A stretch of DNA of 64,000 nucleotides. It comes from Piper betle (lineage: Eukaryota > Streptophyta > Magnoliopsida > Piperales > Piperaceae). This document shows positions 35,508 to 47,916 of the stretch, piece by piece. Position numbers and translations under genes: made by a program. Position 1 is the first letter of the stretch, and every line of letters begins with the position of its first letter. The DNA is taken from positions 1 through 64,000 of the forward strand of contig JAURVB010012619.1 in assembly GCA_033002965.1 (NCBI GenBank), written 5' to 3'. The notes beneath the pieces were generated by a model. That model had not been told where the DNA came from and did not search any database. It was given only the letters and a program-made list of their open reading frames with translations.

Positions 35508-38487
35508 TTATGCAAAAGATCCCACCCTTGAATGCAGCTTTGATCTGGCATCTTCAAACACTTCAGAATCCTCGTACACGTCTCCTTCAGAACTCAGGCA
35601 AGGAGGTACGTACGCTGCAAAAACAGTTTCCATGTTCGGTGCTTCCTTCTTCTGGGCGATCACCTCCACGGGAGTGAATTGGAATGAACGGTAGAATTTC
35701 TTGCTGCTGACAACTGCGAAAATGAGGGAAAGTATCGGCAGGGGGACAAGAAGTGCTCCATAGATGAATTTCTTGATGCCGAAGTAACCAATCATCACGA
35801 GCTGATAGAGCAGTAGAGATGCTACAATGCGTTTATGCAAGTGCGGCCACATTCGTCCGTAGCTTTCGTACGAGGGGACGTTAACTTTTAGTGCCTACAA
35901 GGAAATAAAGTTCTTAATATCTTCTCCGTTTGCCATTGCGATCACTACTTTGTCAGGGACAGAATTTTGGCATTACCTGGTTGCGAAGAATGAGCCACCC
36001 AATCCCAAAGTAGGCGACCCCAAATGGAATGATTAGAGGAGCGATCACGGAGTAGCATAGAACAATTGTGATAATTAACATGTCGTTGGGAACCTTTGTA
36101 TGATAGCCAAAGTCCCCTGGTGCCCAAGCTTCCTTTATCTCGTCTTCTGTTTTGCAGAGGTACTTCCTTTTGAGATGGTAAATAATAAGAGGTACCAGGC
36201 GAGACAGCTCGAGGCCATAGCCGACAAAGAATCTATACCACCAAGCACAAGGTTAACTCAAAATGTAATATTGCAGTGCCATATTAAAATTTCCGTGCAA
36301 AACAGAACTCACTTGAGGGCAACAAAGGTAAGGAAAAAAGTTGCACTTTTGGGCAAATTCTTTCCAAGCATATCCGTGACTGAGTCGGGATGTTTTAGGA
36401 CAGTCTGGAGAGAACTAATCAAGGTACTTCCAATTGTGATCCCAATGAAGACATTGAACACTATGAAGTAGAAATATTTCCCTGACGTAGCTCTCACAAC
36501 GTGGCTTTGAGAAGGTATCCCTTCAAGCTTCGATAAAAACATGAGCAAACTTGGCAATATGGCCATGAACACAATTAGTGCAAGCTGAGGAAGAAAAGCT
36601 TCTAAAACTGTCTTAATTGCTGGCACATCGACTATGACTTTAAGGAAGGGCAGTGACTTCCGAAGATTCTTTAAAGTTGTGATTGCAGAGATAGCAGCAA
36701 TGGGAATCATGTAGAAAACTATCATCAAGAAGACAATCCCGCAGACTGCATACTGTCGAATTAGCCTTTCCCAGATATTGATCGGAAGGTTGTTCCAAAT
36801 CAGCTGTCGGGATTCGGGAGCTTCACTTACAGTCCAGGTGTCTGCATTGGGAGAATGCAAAGTTTGCCCTGCGCCTATAGCAACCGGCTTGCTGTTGAAG
36901 AAAACCAGTGCAGCCCCAATCTGTCTATCAGTAAGGGTTGTCTTCTGCTCTGTTTCTAATTTTGGAGTCAGCTCTTTGATCTTCTCATTGCAGAACTCTA
37001 TGGTGTCTACTTTCTTCCCAACCAGGCCAAGGAAACCAGTTCGGTTTGTGGGTCTTGTCCCTGTAGGCTTGCTTGAAGTTTTTGATTCAGTAAATACAAC
37101 TTCAGCACGGGCAAGTTTCTTCTTGTATGTTTTCAGCTCCTCGTAAATTTTGTCAACCTGGGTTAGTTAGGGTTTAAGATATGAATCAACACTTTTTCCA
37201 GTTAAAATTGCACTCTCCTATTCTACAACCAAGTAAATTGCATAATTGATTTATGAACATGATTCATGGATATATCAACTTACGAAGAACACAAAGAATA
37301 ATTACCATTTTGTTGTTTGTTATCACCAGTGACCGGTAGAAGTTGTCTGGATAAATAGATCTAAAGTACGAATCAACCTGCTCCTTGCGTGTTTGGCCCT
37401 GTGGAGGTGGGGGAATATCTCTAACAAGAGCCGTAAATTGCTCCGGTTTGTGCCCATCAGCAGCCAGAGCAGCAGCTCTAAGCCGAGTTACATGTTTGTA
37501 TGATCTCCATAAGATGTAGAACGTAACAAAAGTCACCCAATATGTTGCAATTAGAAATGCCCACAACCTATTGCTTCTTTGCTGAAATTCAAAAACATCA
37601 ACCATGAGGAGCTGTGAGATTATAGTATATAATGATTTAAATATTAGTAACCAGAAATAACTATAAGGACTCACTGTGATGTTGCCCATGGCTAGGTACT
37701 CAAGTTCAGAGAATGTCCCGTTGCTGGTACCCTCACTGTTATGTTTGATGCCTTTGTCGGTTGCAGCAACGGGAAGCAGAACCGGAAGGAGCACGATACC
37801 AGACAAAACCAATATGCCAAGGACTGAATCATTTAATATAGAAGATTAATTAGGTCAACATTTTAACAAGAAATCGGCTAATATTTACAGCTGAATTTAT
37901 ATGGAGAGTCTGCCCATGGAGGTAGATTTTTGATGAAAAACACCACAGATTAGATAATGGTCGGTAATATTCTCAAAATGTTTCTATCATGTGCTAATTA
38001 GGTAGAATCTGCACCTCTCCGAAGAAATCACCATATGAATTTTCCCAATAACCAAAAGGCATACACTTAAATGGGGGAGAGGTCGCATGATAGAATATTC
38101 AGAAAAGGAAAACTACAATGCCCCAAAATGTTCCTCTGCACTTCAATGTCTCTTGAGAAGAAAACCCCTAGCAATATCCTTAGTACTCTGAGTTAAAATG
38201 AACAAGACAGCAGCCATACCTGAGGTCATGAACACAAAGTAGACAGCAGCGTCAACCCCAGCCACGGCAATAACATCAGCTTCCGAGGATCTAAAGGCCT
38301 CCCCGATCCAGGCAAAAGGGTTCCTCGTTTTCTTCCCCTCCCATGGATCCAACCCCCTCAAAATCCGGTTGGGGTAGTAAATAACAGTGTTGGAGGGCTT
38401 GCCAGATAGCCATGTGAAGATCAGCATAAGCACCAGGAATATGATGAAAGAGGTGCCAAGTGACGTCAGGAAGGAACTGAAATCCAT
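35508..38487 (-). CDS. ERD4: ERD4, OSCA3-type hyperosmolality-gated channel (CSC1-like)
   Basis: Six minus-strand exons: 38487-38220, 37823-37675, 37581-37306, 37157-36313, 36232-35977 and 35894-35508. All introns are GT-AG and phases agree throughout. The product is 726 aa; Arabidopsis ERD4 (OSCA3.1) is about 724. The start is the ATG of MDFSSFLTSLGTSF, the conserved family N-terminus. An in-frame upstream leader lacks an ATG, so I exclude it. Landmarks are TWLSGKPSNTVIYYPNRIL after the first membrane segment, the cytosolic KPEQFTALVRDIPPPP block, and the pore-region stretch FYMIPIAAISAITTLKNL. GIPSQSHVVRATSGKYFYF and LPKSATFFLTFVALK follow, then about four more hydrophobic segments. OSCA proteins are mechanically or osmotically gated cation channels; ERD4 itself is dehydration-induced. 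Substrate and gating in this species are inferred. Confidence 0.95.
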
Positions 38488-38599
38488 CTCTTCCCCCTCA
38501 ACCAAACGACCTTCCTCTTCCAACCACCTAACAGATCGCAGGGAAGAGTAGAGGCGGTGGTAGGCATTATAAGGAGACGACAAGGTAGTTGGGAGAAAG

Positions 38600-40554
38600 T
38601 AGCCGTTGAAGCCGGGTCTAAGTAACTGCTGTGTGGTAAGAAACTGACATTGACGTTACCTCTTCTTTACACCACCAGATTTGATGACATACAGCGCCTA
38701 CTTGCACTATTTGTTTAATCCAATATTTAATATACATAATGCATTATAATACTTGGGCCATTACATGATTAAGAATGGAACACGTAATCTATCTTCTCCT
38801 GGAAGGTCTTCAAGAATGAGTTTCCTATTGGTGGCAATATCACAAAGCTTTAAAGAAGCAAAAATATCTGGGCGCCTCTTCAAAACCTTGGGGAGGGAGC
38901 CCTAGAGTATATTGTAAGGGGTAAATACGTCATTTGGTGTTGAAGCCAAGGCTTTATCCGTTTACACGGTTTTGGTTGAGATTGAAGCTTGCCCGACGAG
39001 GGAAGAAGGATTACTTTGTGTGGATTGGGACACAACAAATGCCTCCCATGTTCACTCTTGCCGACACTTTGACCGTTTGCTTTGTCGACACATAGAACCT
39101 AGGTGTCGACCTTGTGAACCCCACGTTGCCACCTCAGATGTAGCCGTGGGAGGCTAAGGTGTTTATTGGGGCCACATCTTCGAGAAAGGGTGTTTTATTG
39201 ATTGCATCCAAGTATGAATATTGTAGATTATTTGAGCTATGGAGACTGTCAGTGGATGAAGATGGGAATTGGGATTAGTGTTTTGTATGGATTTGAGAAG
39301 GAAATGGTCCATGCCTCCATGGATTGAATGATGGGAGGATCAATACAAGGGAGTGCGGCAACATCACACAGATGGGAGGAAAGAGATGGATGAACCTCAT
39401 ATCTTTCCCTTACTAATCTATTTCTTCTGATGCATGTAGCTTGTGATACCAGTTTCCCTGTGCAAGGAGTTTTAACAGTTGCAGAATTGATGGTCCTAAT
39501 GGTTATCTGTCTTTGTCCCTGCACCAGCATTTCCATCAATGGTAATCTGTGGGTCATGTCTCATATTTCTGCTGATAATATATTAGTTCCACGTTACACG
39601 CCATGCTCCTCACTCGGCCTCTACCAAGCTGCTCACCCGCCATATTTATTGCTCTTCCACGTCCTTCACATGTGCGTCGACTCTTCTGACTTTCATCTTT
39701 ATCCATGTCGGCAGGCAGGTGTTCATAGCATTTTGCTTGGTTAGTAAGTTCCACTGACCAAGAGAACAAGTAGCATAGACAATTAACGCTGGATACACTC
39801 ACTCCATTGATGAGTATACAACAACTGCTTCTTTTGACCCCTGCGCAGTGTATTTTAATACGGGAAGGGCCTAAGTCAAATGATAGTGTAAGCTCCGTGT
39901 GCGCTGCGCAACAGGTGGCAAATCTAAAGTTCGCTGCCTCCATATCTTTGGCTAGTTCGATTGGATATGTTTAATGACCACTCACCACACAAAAAGAAAA
40001 TTGCAATGGCCACGACTAATACGATGAATAGTGGGTAGAGGATAGTTTTTGCCCACGCCAGCTGACCGTGGGCAGGTATTCAAATGTTCATGCACGTTGA
40101 ATGGTGCGCTTGAACTACCACCCTCACAATAAATTAATATCGCGGGCATCAAAAGATGAAGGAATTCCCGCTCGTGATCAGGTTCACATCCGCCACCCAA
40201 ACGGCCTATGGCCATGGCCGACATCAGCTTCATCTTCCCGCTGGCTTCATTCATTGCGAGAAGTGAGGTGAGGTGGTGGTAATGGTGATAGGGTTGGGAC
40301 GACATCTGCAGAGCTGTGGGTGGGGAGGGGGGACGGGTATGGGGACGGAAAAGGTGCCATCGCCGACGAGCCCGCCATTTCGTACCAGTGTTGAACATGG
40401 ACGAGGTGGTGGTCCGCCGGCTTCGCTTCCCGGTCTCCCCTCCAGGTTTCGATCCCCACCTGTTTCCTCGTAGTTTTTATTTCAATGTGTGATTTTCGAT
40501 GTTGAATCTCGCTTTCGATTAAATTTCTTATGCGTTACATATATATGTTGGATC
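38600..40554. other. Intergenic region upstream of ERD4
   Basis: No gene recognised. Minus-strand open frames near 39.55-39.94 and 39.98-40.40 kb have no domain or family resemblance I can name. Confidence 0.45.
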
Positions 40555-41001
40555 TAGGGGTCTTAATTGAGCGAGCGAGCTGAGCTCGATTAAAAGTCAA
40601 AGTACTTCACTTCAAAAAAAAAAGAGGTCAATGTGGTTTGAACTCATAACCTTAAAGTCATCAAGGTGAATACTTACCATCTCAACTATCTTGCTTCTTT
40701 GTTATTATATTACATACATATATATATATATAATATAATATAATATAATATAATATAAAGACTATATTATTATATTATTTTTATCGAGTCGAGTTTGAAT
40801 CGAGCTACGAGTCGAGTTCGAGTCGATTTCGAGTTATAACCGAGTCGAGTCGAGTCGAACAGGACCTTGCTCAAGCTCGGCTCGTAAGATTCGACTTCGA
40901 GTCGAGTTCGAGTCGAGCATTTAAATGTCGAGTTTCGAGTCGAGTCAAGCCGAGCCGAACGCTAAATGCTCACGAGCTGGCTCGCTCAATTAGCAACCCT
41001 A
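40555..41001. mobile_element. hAT-type MITE
   Basis: Terminal inverted repeats start TAGGGGTCTTAATTGAGCGA on the left and, as reverse complement, TAGGGTTGCTAATTGAGCGA on the right. The flanks are GTTGGATC and ATTGGATC, an 8-bp target duplication with one mismatch. Shifting the boundary by one base gives a perfect TTGGATCT but uneven ends. TAGGG termini with 8-bp duplications are typical of hAT elements. The 447-bp body has no transposase. It holds GAGTCGAGTTCGAGTCGAG-type repeats, a TAATA microsatellite and a SINE-like head. Confidence 0.8.
40612..40700 (-). repeat. tRNA-derived SINE head or tRNA-like fragment inside the MITE
   Basis: On the minus strand, TAGTTGAGATGG at 40688-40677 matches the pol III A box TRGYNNARNNGG. 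GAGTTCAAACC at 40645-40635 matches the B box. Spacing is about 31 bases, as in tRNA genes. A T-run (A-run on the plus strand, 40614-40623) follows. No full cloverleaf was checked, so a tRNA-derived SINE or relic is the best reading. Confidence 0.6.
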
Positions 41002-42433
41002 ATTGGATCTGAATGTTGAGAGGCCGTAGATGAGCCGACAAGTAAGAGATTTTGATAGTCTTTTCCTGTTATGTTGTCTGAACGGGTAGAAAGTGAACTT
41101 GAAGTTAGTAACAATTCTGAGCCTATTGATCATCGCTACCTATCATTTATATTTTTTTCCCCTTGTTTTGTTAATTTTTTATCGCTTTTACAAAATTTAA
41201 ATGTTTTGTGTTCTTTCATATATGCTTAACCAGAACCAATCACTTTCTTGCCTGAAAAATTGTTAGATGCTCAATTCAGATTCAACTATTTATAATCTTG
41301 GAAAACAGGTAGTCCTATTCTCCCGCCTTTTTTGTGTGTTCCTTTATAAATTGCTAAATTTCTAAATATGTTCGTCAATGTTGAGCAGAAGTTTGTTCCT
41401 CTTTACCCAACATTTATGTTGATGCCAATTGTTAGTTTACTTTTGATCTTCCACAAGGGCGAACTGCTAACTGAATTTATTTCTTCTCTCACACTGTTCA
41501 TGATCGTCTACCATGACCATAAGAGGCGCCTAATGTCAAATCAAATATATTACTTGCAAAATTGCAGCATATTGGTGATCCATTTTTCTACAGTTCCTAT
41601 GTTTTTACTTTTAGGTAAGTGACAGTGCCTTAAATAAATGTGCTTAATATCCAATATCCTTGTAGGACAATGAGGTCTAGCACACAGGTGAGTTCAGAGA
41701 ATGCACAGAGGGGTTATTTATGATATAAACTTGTATATGATGTGATCTTTTGAGTTTTGCTGCTATTGTGGTAAACATTTGTCAAGCTACGAGATAATAT
41801 TCTCATATATTATCACCTGGCGATGCTCTAAAAGTGGATCAATTATCAAATATATTGAGCTGTTAATTATTGTGAAAATTTCTTGGGGAATATAATTTGC
41901 AAATGTAAGTTTCTGTTCTGGTGGAAGCTAGGTTATTGCTATGAACAGTTGTTACAGTATAATCATATTGGGTCTACTTCGATAATTAGTTTATATTGTA
42001 TAGCCTAATAGGCTTTGATATGGTTTGAGTTCTAGTATAGTGGGTTTGTTTGTGACTGGACCTAGTATAAGAATGTAATACTCTTTGTAATCAGTAGCTT
42101 GTTGAATTGAATTTTCCATTGCCAATAGGCATCTTCTTTCTCGGCTCTGGCCACTCTCTTATTCAACCAGTTTCTTCGGCCACACCCCTTTCCTTCCCCA
42201 TTTCATTATGTATTTTTTCAGATTAAGAGATTACAAGTTATGCCTGTAACTAACAATACTCTTAAAACCGACTAATGAATGACTCATTATTAAGCTATTT
42301 AGAAAGATAGGAATAACTGTGTCAACCTCTGCATTGTAACTTTTTAACAGTGACATACTTTGTTCTTAATGATTTTTTTATAATTTATGAAAAATTCAAT
42401 CTAATCACTCGCGTTCTTCTTAGTAGTCTTGTC

Positions 42434-42436
<3 letters not shown>
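41002..42436. other. Intergenic region, nothing recognised
   Basis: AT-rich sequence. The open frame near 41368-41622 is hydrophobic but has no family resemblance or codon signature. Confidence 0.45.
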
Positions 42437-42487
<51 letters not shown>

Positions 42488-42515
42488 AAGAGATAGATAG
42501 ATAGATAGATAGATA
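42437..42515. repeat. Compound microsatellite (TA)n-(GA)n-(GATA)n
   Basis: TA, then GA, then GATA units in tandem. This is the third TA-then-GA compound tract in the window. Confidence 0.85.
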
Positions 42516-42923
42516 TTTATATTACTTTTTGTTTATTTGGTTTGTTACAGGTTTGCAAATTTTTTTACTTACCTCATTTGATTCGACACTGTGGTAGACA
42601 CCTTAATAACATTGTCATCCCTGTTCATGACAAGTTCCATGATGTTACTTTTGGATCTATATCTTCTTTTGTTGTAACTATGTTGCATGCAAGCTGCTGG
42701 TAGGGGCATCCTATGAGCAACTTGGTTTGTATGTTGGTTTTTATGTGCATGGTGGGTGTTAAGCCAAGTTTTAATTTTCAATACTCCGCCATCTGTTTCT
42801 CTTTATGCCTTTTTTTGCCATTTTCGAGACGGAGCTCACACTCGTGGATCACAGTTCAGAGAAATTAATGTTCCTGGTTTTTATTGGTCACATTGTTCTT
42901 ATGCAAAGTTTGAGTCGCATTGT

Positions 42924-43097
42924 TCTTATGAGAAGTGGCATAAAGCAGTGTCCCTGGGGAAAAGACAGAACCGTTTGGAGGATTTCATTTCAGCAGTTGA
43001 ATCTCTTGTGCCCACTGGCTACACTTCACCAAAAAGGCTTTCCATCGAAGGTGGAAGCAATGGTGAGCTCCTAGTTGAGCCTGTTTTAATGATGTAG
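42924..43097 (+). pseudogene. Prolyl oligopeptidase fragment
   Basis: The frame reads SYEKWHKAVSLGKRQNRLED, then GYTSPKRLSIEGGSNGELL. Intact prolyl oligopeptidases have a YGEEWHKAGSL...SPSKLCIEGGSNGGLL stretch with the catalytic Ser in GGSNGG. Here the last Gly of that box is Glu, and a stop follows 10 codons later. Sequence just upstream (about 42760-42830) may be a worn part of the same domain. No other exon was found, so it is a relic. Confidence 0.75.
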
Positions 43098-44876
43098 ACG
43101 TTCTTGTACTCGATTTGTGCTTTTTTGTTTTTTAATTTTCATGTTATTCGATGAAACTTCATTTTTGTTTCTGCTCTGTTGAAAGTAGTTAATCATTTCC
43201 ATTACTGATTGGCCCATTGCAGTTTGCTATTACCAAGACTCAGAATTTGTTTTTTGTTGCCATTGATTCTTTCTATACAAAACATTATTTACTTGGTGGC
43301 CTTAGTTTTTTGTAATAAGTTTTTATTTTAGTTATTATTTTTGAACTTGAACATGGTCTTGTAGAGGACCTTAAATGTGAAATAGATGGTAAAAGATATC
43401 ATTTTCTTATCTGTTGCTTATAATTAATTGATATGTTTGTTCTAGTTAAAGTTTGTAGCTCTTGCTTCTATGTTTTTGGCTAATGGTTGTTCTGGTTCGT
43501 GTTAAAGTTCATCATTTTCATTGACTTGCTTCGTTCAGATTTTGTGTGGTTCTTAATTCTTATTATAGTTTCCGTTTTTTTGTATGCAATATCTTCTTAC
43601 TCCCCTGGACGGCTCCATTAACAGTTGGTGCGCTGGATCTTTGTTAAGAAGTATGTATGTAGCCCTCAAGGGGTTTGAGTTGGTACCATCTTGAGCTAGG
43701 CGTTAACAATTTGTATGCAATACTTGTTTGTAATTGCTTGTCTTGTTTGACAAGGCTTTTGTTAACAAGGATTTTATTAACAGTGATGTGTTTGATATCT
43801 ATTTTGTATGTAATACTAGTTTGTAAATCAAAATGCACATTTCAATGCACGGTTTTCCATACTATTTTGTTTGCATTACTGTTTTTACCCCCAAAGTTTT
43901 CAATATTGTTAATCGGATGACGATTTGGATCCATTCTCAATATATGTTATAAGTCATCAAAACGAGACTGACGGCCTCAGTTTTATCCAATTAAAGGGTG
44001 CTCAATATAATTTTTTTTATAAAAAATGTACCCAATAAAGAGGAGAAAAAAGTCAACAACGTGTGTGAATTTATCCGTCCCCACGTGAACGTACTGGACC
44101 ATGGGGATTGACTTTATGGTTTTCGTTTGGAGGAGAGAACCCTGCGGATGGTAATGAGGTATTATCTCCCACGCCTGGGTGCTAAATTCATTGCCCACGC
44201 CACATTAGAGCACGGTTGCGTTTTTCGTTTAGGACCGTGCCTACTTGTTAATCTCCACGTTTTTACATATTTATCCACGATTATTGACCGTGACGTTTGT
44301 TTTTTTTTGTAGTGACTAGTGTGAGAATTACCGGCTCGCCTTGTTGGATTTCAACATTATATCTATTCGGATCGGATGTGTGTGACTGAAAAAAGAGCAT
44401 CAGATTAATTTGAAGAGAATTTGCCTACATGGGGCTTCCCCTGCCTGAACACGGGGTTCCTCTACTTATAATCTGCTGGGTACATAGTACATACAAATCA
44501 AGCTAATAAGTTTTATTAACAACTCATGATCCTGATTTTAAAGTCGCTGACAATTGGTTTAGTTTTTGATGAAGCAACCTTCTATTTTGCTCTTTTTCTT
44601 TTTCGCTTTCTTTCTTTATTCAGTAAATAGGGCAAAAGGAAACCACTCCACAACAACTTTGGACCCATCAAACTCAAGAGCAGAAATGAATCAAACAACT
44701 TTTAAGTTACGACTGTCGAAGAAGCCTCCTAGCTCACCCTTTTAGCTGACTCGTCCTGCACTCTTTACATGTTCCGAGTTTGGGGTGAAGTCGCAAGATG
44801 GTCGGTACGAACCTTAACGTTACCCAACAACAGCAACATCTAACATGCAAAGCTCATGGGCATCTGCATTAAACCC
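43098..44876. other. Intergenic region upstream of CYP703A
   Basis: AT-rich sequence with no recognisable coding. The last few hundred bases are the presumed CYP703A promoter. Confidence 0.5.
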
Positions 44877-44883
44877 TATATAA
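44877..44883 (+). promoter_or_regulatory. Probable TATA box of CYP703A
   Basis: TATATAA lies 83-89 bp upstream of the ATG, a normal spacing for a short plant leader. Confidence 0.55.
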
Positions 44884-44965
44884 TTGTATCGTCTCAAAAC
44901 CATGGTCTTAATTACTAAGCACAAACGCTATTAATAATAGACTCTTGGAATTCTGATTCATAACC

Positions 44966-46741
44966 ATGGATGCTGTGATAATAGCCATGGCACTATGGTG
45001 CCTTCTCGCGCCATTCACAATTCTGTTGTGGACCAAAGTGATGAAGTGTGGGGGGCCAAGGAGACGGGACTCTTCAGAAATGAGTGCTAGTAAACTCCCA
45101 CCTGGCCCACCACGTTGGCCAATAGTTGGCAATCTTCTACAACTGGGCCCGCTGCTCCACAAGGACTTGGCCACCCTGTGCACCAAGTATGGCCCCTTGG
45201 TGTACCTCCGGCTCGGCAATGTGGACGCCATCACCACCGACGACCCTCAGGTGATCCAGGAGATCCTTCTCCGGCAGGACGACGTCTTCGCCTCCCGGCC
45301 GCGCACCCTCGCCGCAGTCCACCTCGCCTACGGCTGCGGCGACGTGGCACTGGCACCATTGGGCCCCAATTGGAAGCGTTTACGTCGTATTTGCATGGAA
45401 CACCTCCTCACCACCCGGAGGCTCGAGTCCTTCGCGGACTGCCGTGCCCAGGAGGCCGACCACCTCGTCCGGGAGGTGTGGTCGATGTCAAAGGCTGGGG
45501 AGGCAGTGAATTTGAGGGAAGTGCTGGGTGCATTCTCCATGAACAACGTGACGAGGATGCTACTGGGGAAGCAATTCTTCGGAGGCGGGTCGGCGGGTCC
45601 GGAGGAGGCCATGGAGTTCATGCACGTAACGCATGAGCTGTTTTGGTTGTTGGGCCTTCTCTACCTTGGGGACTACCTTCCACTGTGGAGGTGGGTGGAT
45701 CCACAAGGGTGTGAGAAGAAGATGAGGGAGGTGGAGAAGAGGGTGGACGAGTTTCATAGCAAGATAATCGAGGAACACAGGAGGGCTGCTAAGGAGAGGA
45801 TGTTGAGAAAAGGTGCAGGTGTGGAAGTGGAAGACAAAGAGATGGACTTCGTTGATGTTCTACTCTCCCTCCCCGGTGAGGACGGCAAGCCACACATGGA
45901 TGACACTGAGATCAAGGCTCTAATTCAGGTTACTCTCATCGTACTAAGCTAGCTAATTAATTGGATTAATCACCGCCCAAGGATTTAATGATCTTGCGTG
46001 GGATATATTATATACCTCAATCTTAATTATTTGAGAAAAGATAAGTACATCATAATTTAGATTGTTAGTAATTGACATTGGGGACTTGTGTTTTGGCAAT
46101 GCAGGACATGATAGCAGCGGCGACGGACACATCATCCGTGACAAACGAGTGGGCAATGGCAGAGGTGATCAAGCAGCCAGGAGTGATGCGAAAGATCCAA
46201 CAAGAACTTGATCAAGTAGTTGGCCGAGACCGTATGGTTGTGGAATCAGACTTGACCCATTTAAACTACCTTCGTTGCGTAGTACGCGAGACCTTCCGAA
46301 TGCACCCAGCCGGCCCATTCCTTATCCCTCACGAGTCCATCCAGCCCACCACTCTCATGGGCTACCACATCCCTGCCAAGACCCGGGTGTTCATCAACAC
46401 CCATGCCCTAGGCCGGAACCCCAAACTGTGGGACAATGTGGACGAATTCCGGCCAGAGCGGCACCAGGTCTCCGGTGGCGGCCGTGTCGAGATCAGCCAC
46501 GGTGCCGATTTTGTCATCCTACCATTCAGCGCCGGCAGAAGGAAGTGCCCCGGGGCACCACTAGGGTTGGTGTTTGTGCTCATGGCACTAGCTAGGCTAT
46601 TCCATTGCTTTGATTGGTTTCCACCGGAAGGGCTCCGGACGGAGGACATTGACGTTCAAGAGGTTTATGGCATGACCATGCCCAAGGCCCAGCCTCTTAT
46701 TGCCGTGGCCAAGCCGCGCCTGCCTACCCCTATGTACCGCT

Positions 46742-46743
<2 letters not shown>
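44966..46743 (+). CDS. CYP703A: CYP703A cytochrome P450, in-chain fatty acid hydroxylase
   Basis: Two exons, 44966-45928 and 46105-46743, with a GT-AG intron in phase 0. The product is 533 aa. The N-terminus has a membrane anchor (VIIAMALWCLLAPFTILLW) and the PPGPP hinge. The helix-I box is AAATDTSS, the ExxR box is RETFR, the clan signature is FRPERH and the heme loop is FSAGRRKCPG with Cys469. Long stretches match CYP703A2, such as VHLAYGCGDVALAP, GAFSMNNVTRMLLGKQFF and HLNYLRCVVRETFRMHPAGP. CYP703A hydroxylates mid-chain fatty acids such as lauric acid in the ER of tapetal cells to feed sporopollenin for the pollen exine. The intron position after IKALIQ agrees with the family. Codon use is GC-rich. 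A lipid transfer protein gene follows on the same strand. Confidence 0.96.

Positions 46744-46778
<35 letters not shown>
46744..46778. repeat. (TA)n microsatellite directly after the CYP703A stop codon
   Basis: About 17 TA units begin immediately after TAG, so the tract probably lies in the 3' UTR. Confidence 0.85.
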
Positions 46779-46785
<7 letters not shown>

Positions 46786-47313
46786 ATATATTACATATCT
46801 TGGTCAATTTATCAATGAAATTTAATTATATCAACGTTAATTTAGTGCAATCTGGATCACGATTCATAGCCGCGGCCACTCGTATAAGCAATTAAGGAAT
46901 TAATAATTATGCACGTAATGGCCAATTTGATTACGTAATTGCCAAGAGTGTTTGCATATAGCTGTAGATAATAATAGTAAATAAGGAAAGAACAAATGTA
47001 GACGCAAAAAAGAGACTATATATATATACATATTACATATATGTCCTGCTTTAATTTTCGACAACCACCAAAGGGGGAAGCAGCAAACAAGTCATCCAAT
47101 GGGAACCAACCTGGTCTAGGACGGTTGCAGCCGGTAGTGAAACACCTGTAGCACAAAGATTATAACAAGACAAACCCCAACTGCCCAATTGCACTAATGC
47201 CCTGAATGCATGATGAGAGGACCAAATGACTAATCCGTCCCCTTTTTTCTATTTTCAACTCTAGAATTTAAGATCCCCACTTCCACATTCACTAGCTTCC
47301 ACATTTACACCGG

Positions 47314-47320
47314 TATAAAT
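47314..47320 (+). promoter_or_regulatory. TATA box of the lipid transfer protein gene
   Basis: TATAAAT in the context CGGTATAAATACC lies 86-92 bp upstream of the ATG. Confidence 0.65.
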
Positions 47321-47405
47321 ACCTCTCTTCCTAATGCATACCAATGCATTGATCTAGAGCACTTCAAAAACAAGTACTTGCAGGGAGGGATACCGAATCA
47401 AAATC

Positions 47406-47916
47406 ATGATGAGGAAGAGCTACGCCGTTGTTATTGGTGCAATTTTCGTGGTGGCCGCGGTGCTCATGACTGCAGAGGTGAGCCAAGGGGCGATCACCGA
47501 CTGCAGCGTAGTGACCAAGTCGACTGCGCAATGCATGAACTATCTGGTTGGAAAGGAGCCAACTCCGTCACAGGCGTGCTGCACCGGCATACGTAACCTG
47601 CACGCGGCGGCGACGACAACGGCGGACCGACGCAAGGCCTGCGAATGTATGCTGCAGACGGCCAACAAGTTGAAGGCTCTCAGGGACGAGAACGCTAGGA
47701 AGCTCCCCAACTTATGCGGCGTGAGACTCTCCTACCCCATCTCAAGAAACGTCAAATGCTCTACGTAAGGACTCTAATTAATTATGATGAAATATCTATA
47801 ACTATGAGCTTGTGATTATTTATTTGTCAACGTTGCATATGAACTTATTACTTGAGTTCTTTGCATGTATCGTAATTTAATTCATTAATTTGTTTATATA
47901 ATGCAGTATCAGTTGA
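47406..47916 (+). CDS. Type-1 non-specific lipid transfer protein
   Basis: Exon 1 is 47406-47764. A 142-bp intron (AC|GTAAGG ... ATGCAG|T) leads to a 10-base exon at 47907-47916. The spliced protein has 122 aa and ends KCSTIS. Without splicing, a TAA inside the donor ends it two residues earlier. An intron at the extreme C-terminus is common in type-1 nsLTP genes. A signal peptide covers residues 1-28. The eight cysteines have spacing C-X9-C-X14-CC-X19-CXC-X22-C-X13-C, the type-1 pattern, with hydrophilic Glu in CXC. The product is a secreted, cutin- or exine-related lipid carrier by family knowledge. Proximity to CYP703A is suggestive only. The first of two adjacent Met codons is taken as start. 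Confidence 0.93.

Noticed and set aside
36100..37146. Plus-strand open frames within ERD4
   Set aside because: They are antisense shadows of the minus-strand exons, which keep phase across five introns.
39554..40398. Minus-strand open frames of 129 and 138 codons upstream of ERD4
   Set aside because: Possible exons were considered, but there is no family resemblance, and the frames need non-ATG or weak starts.
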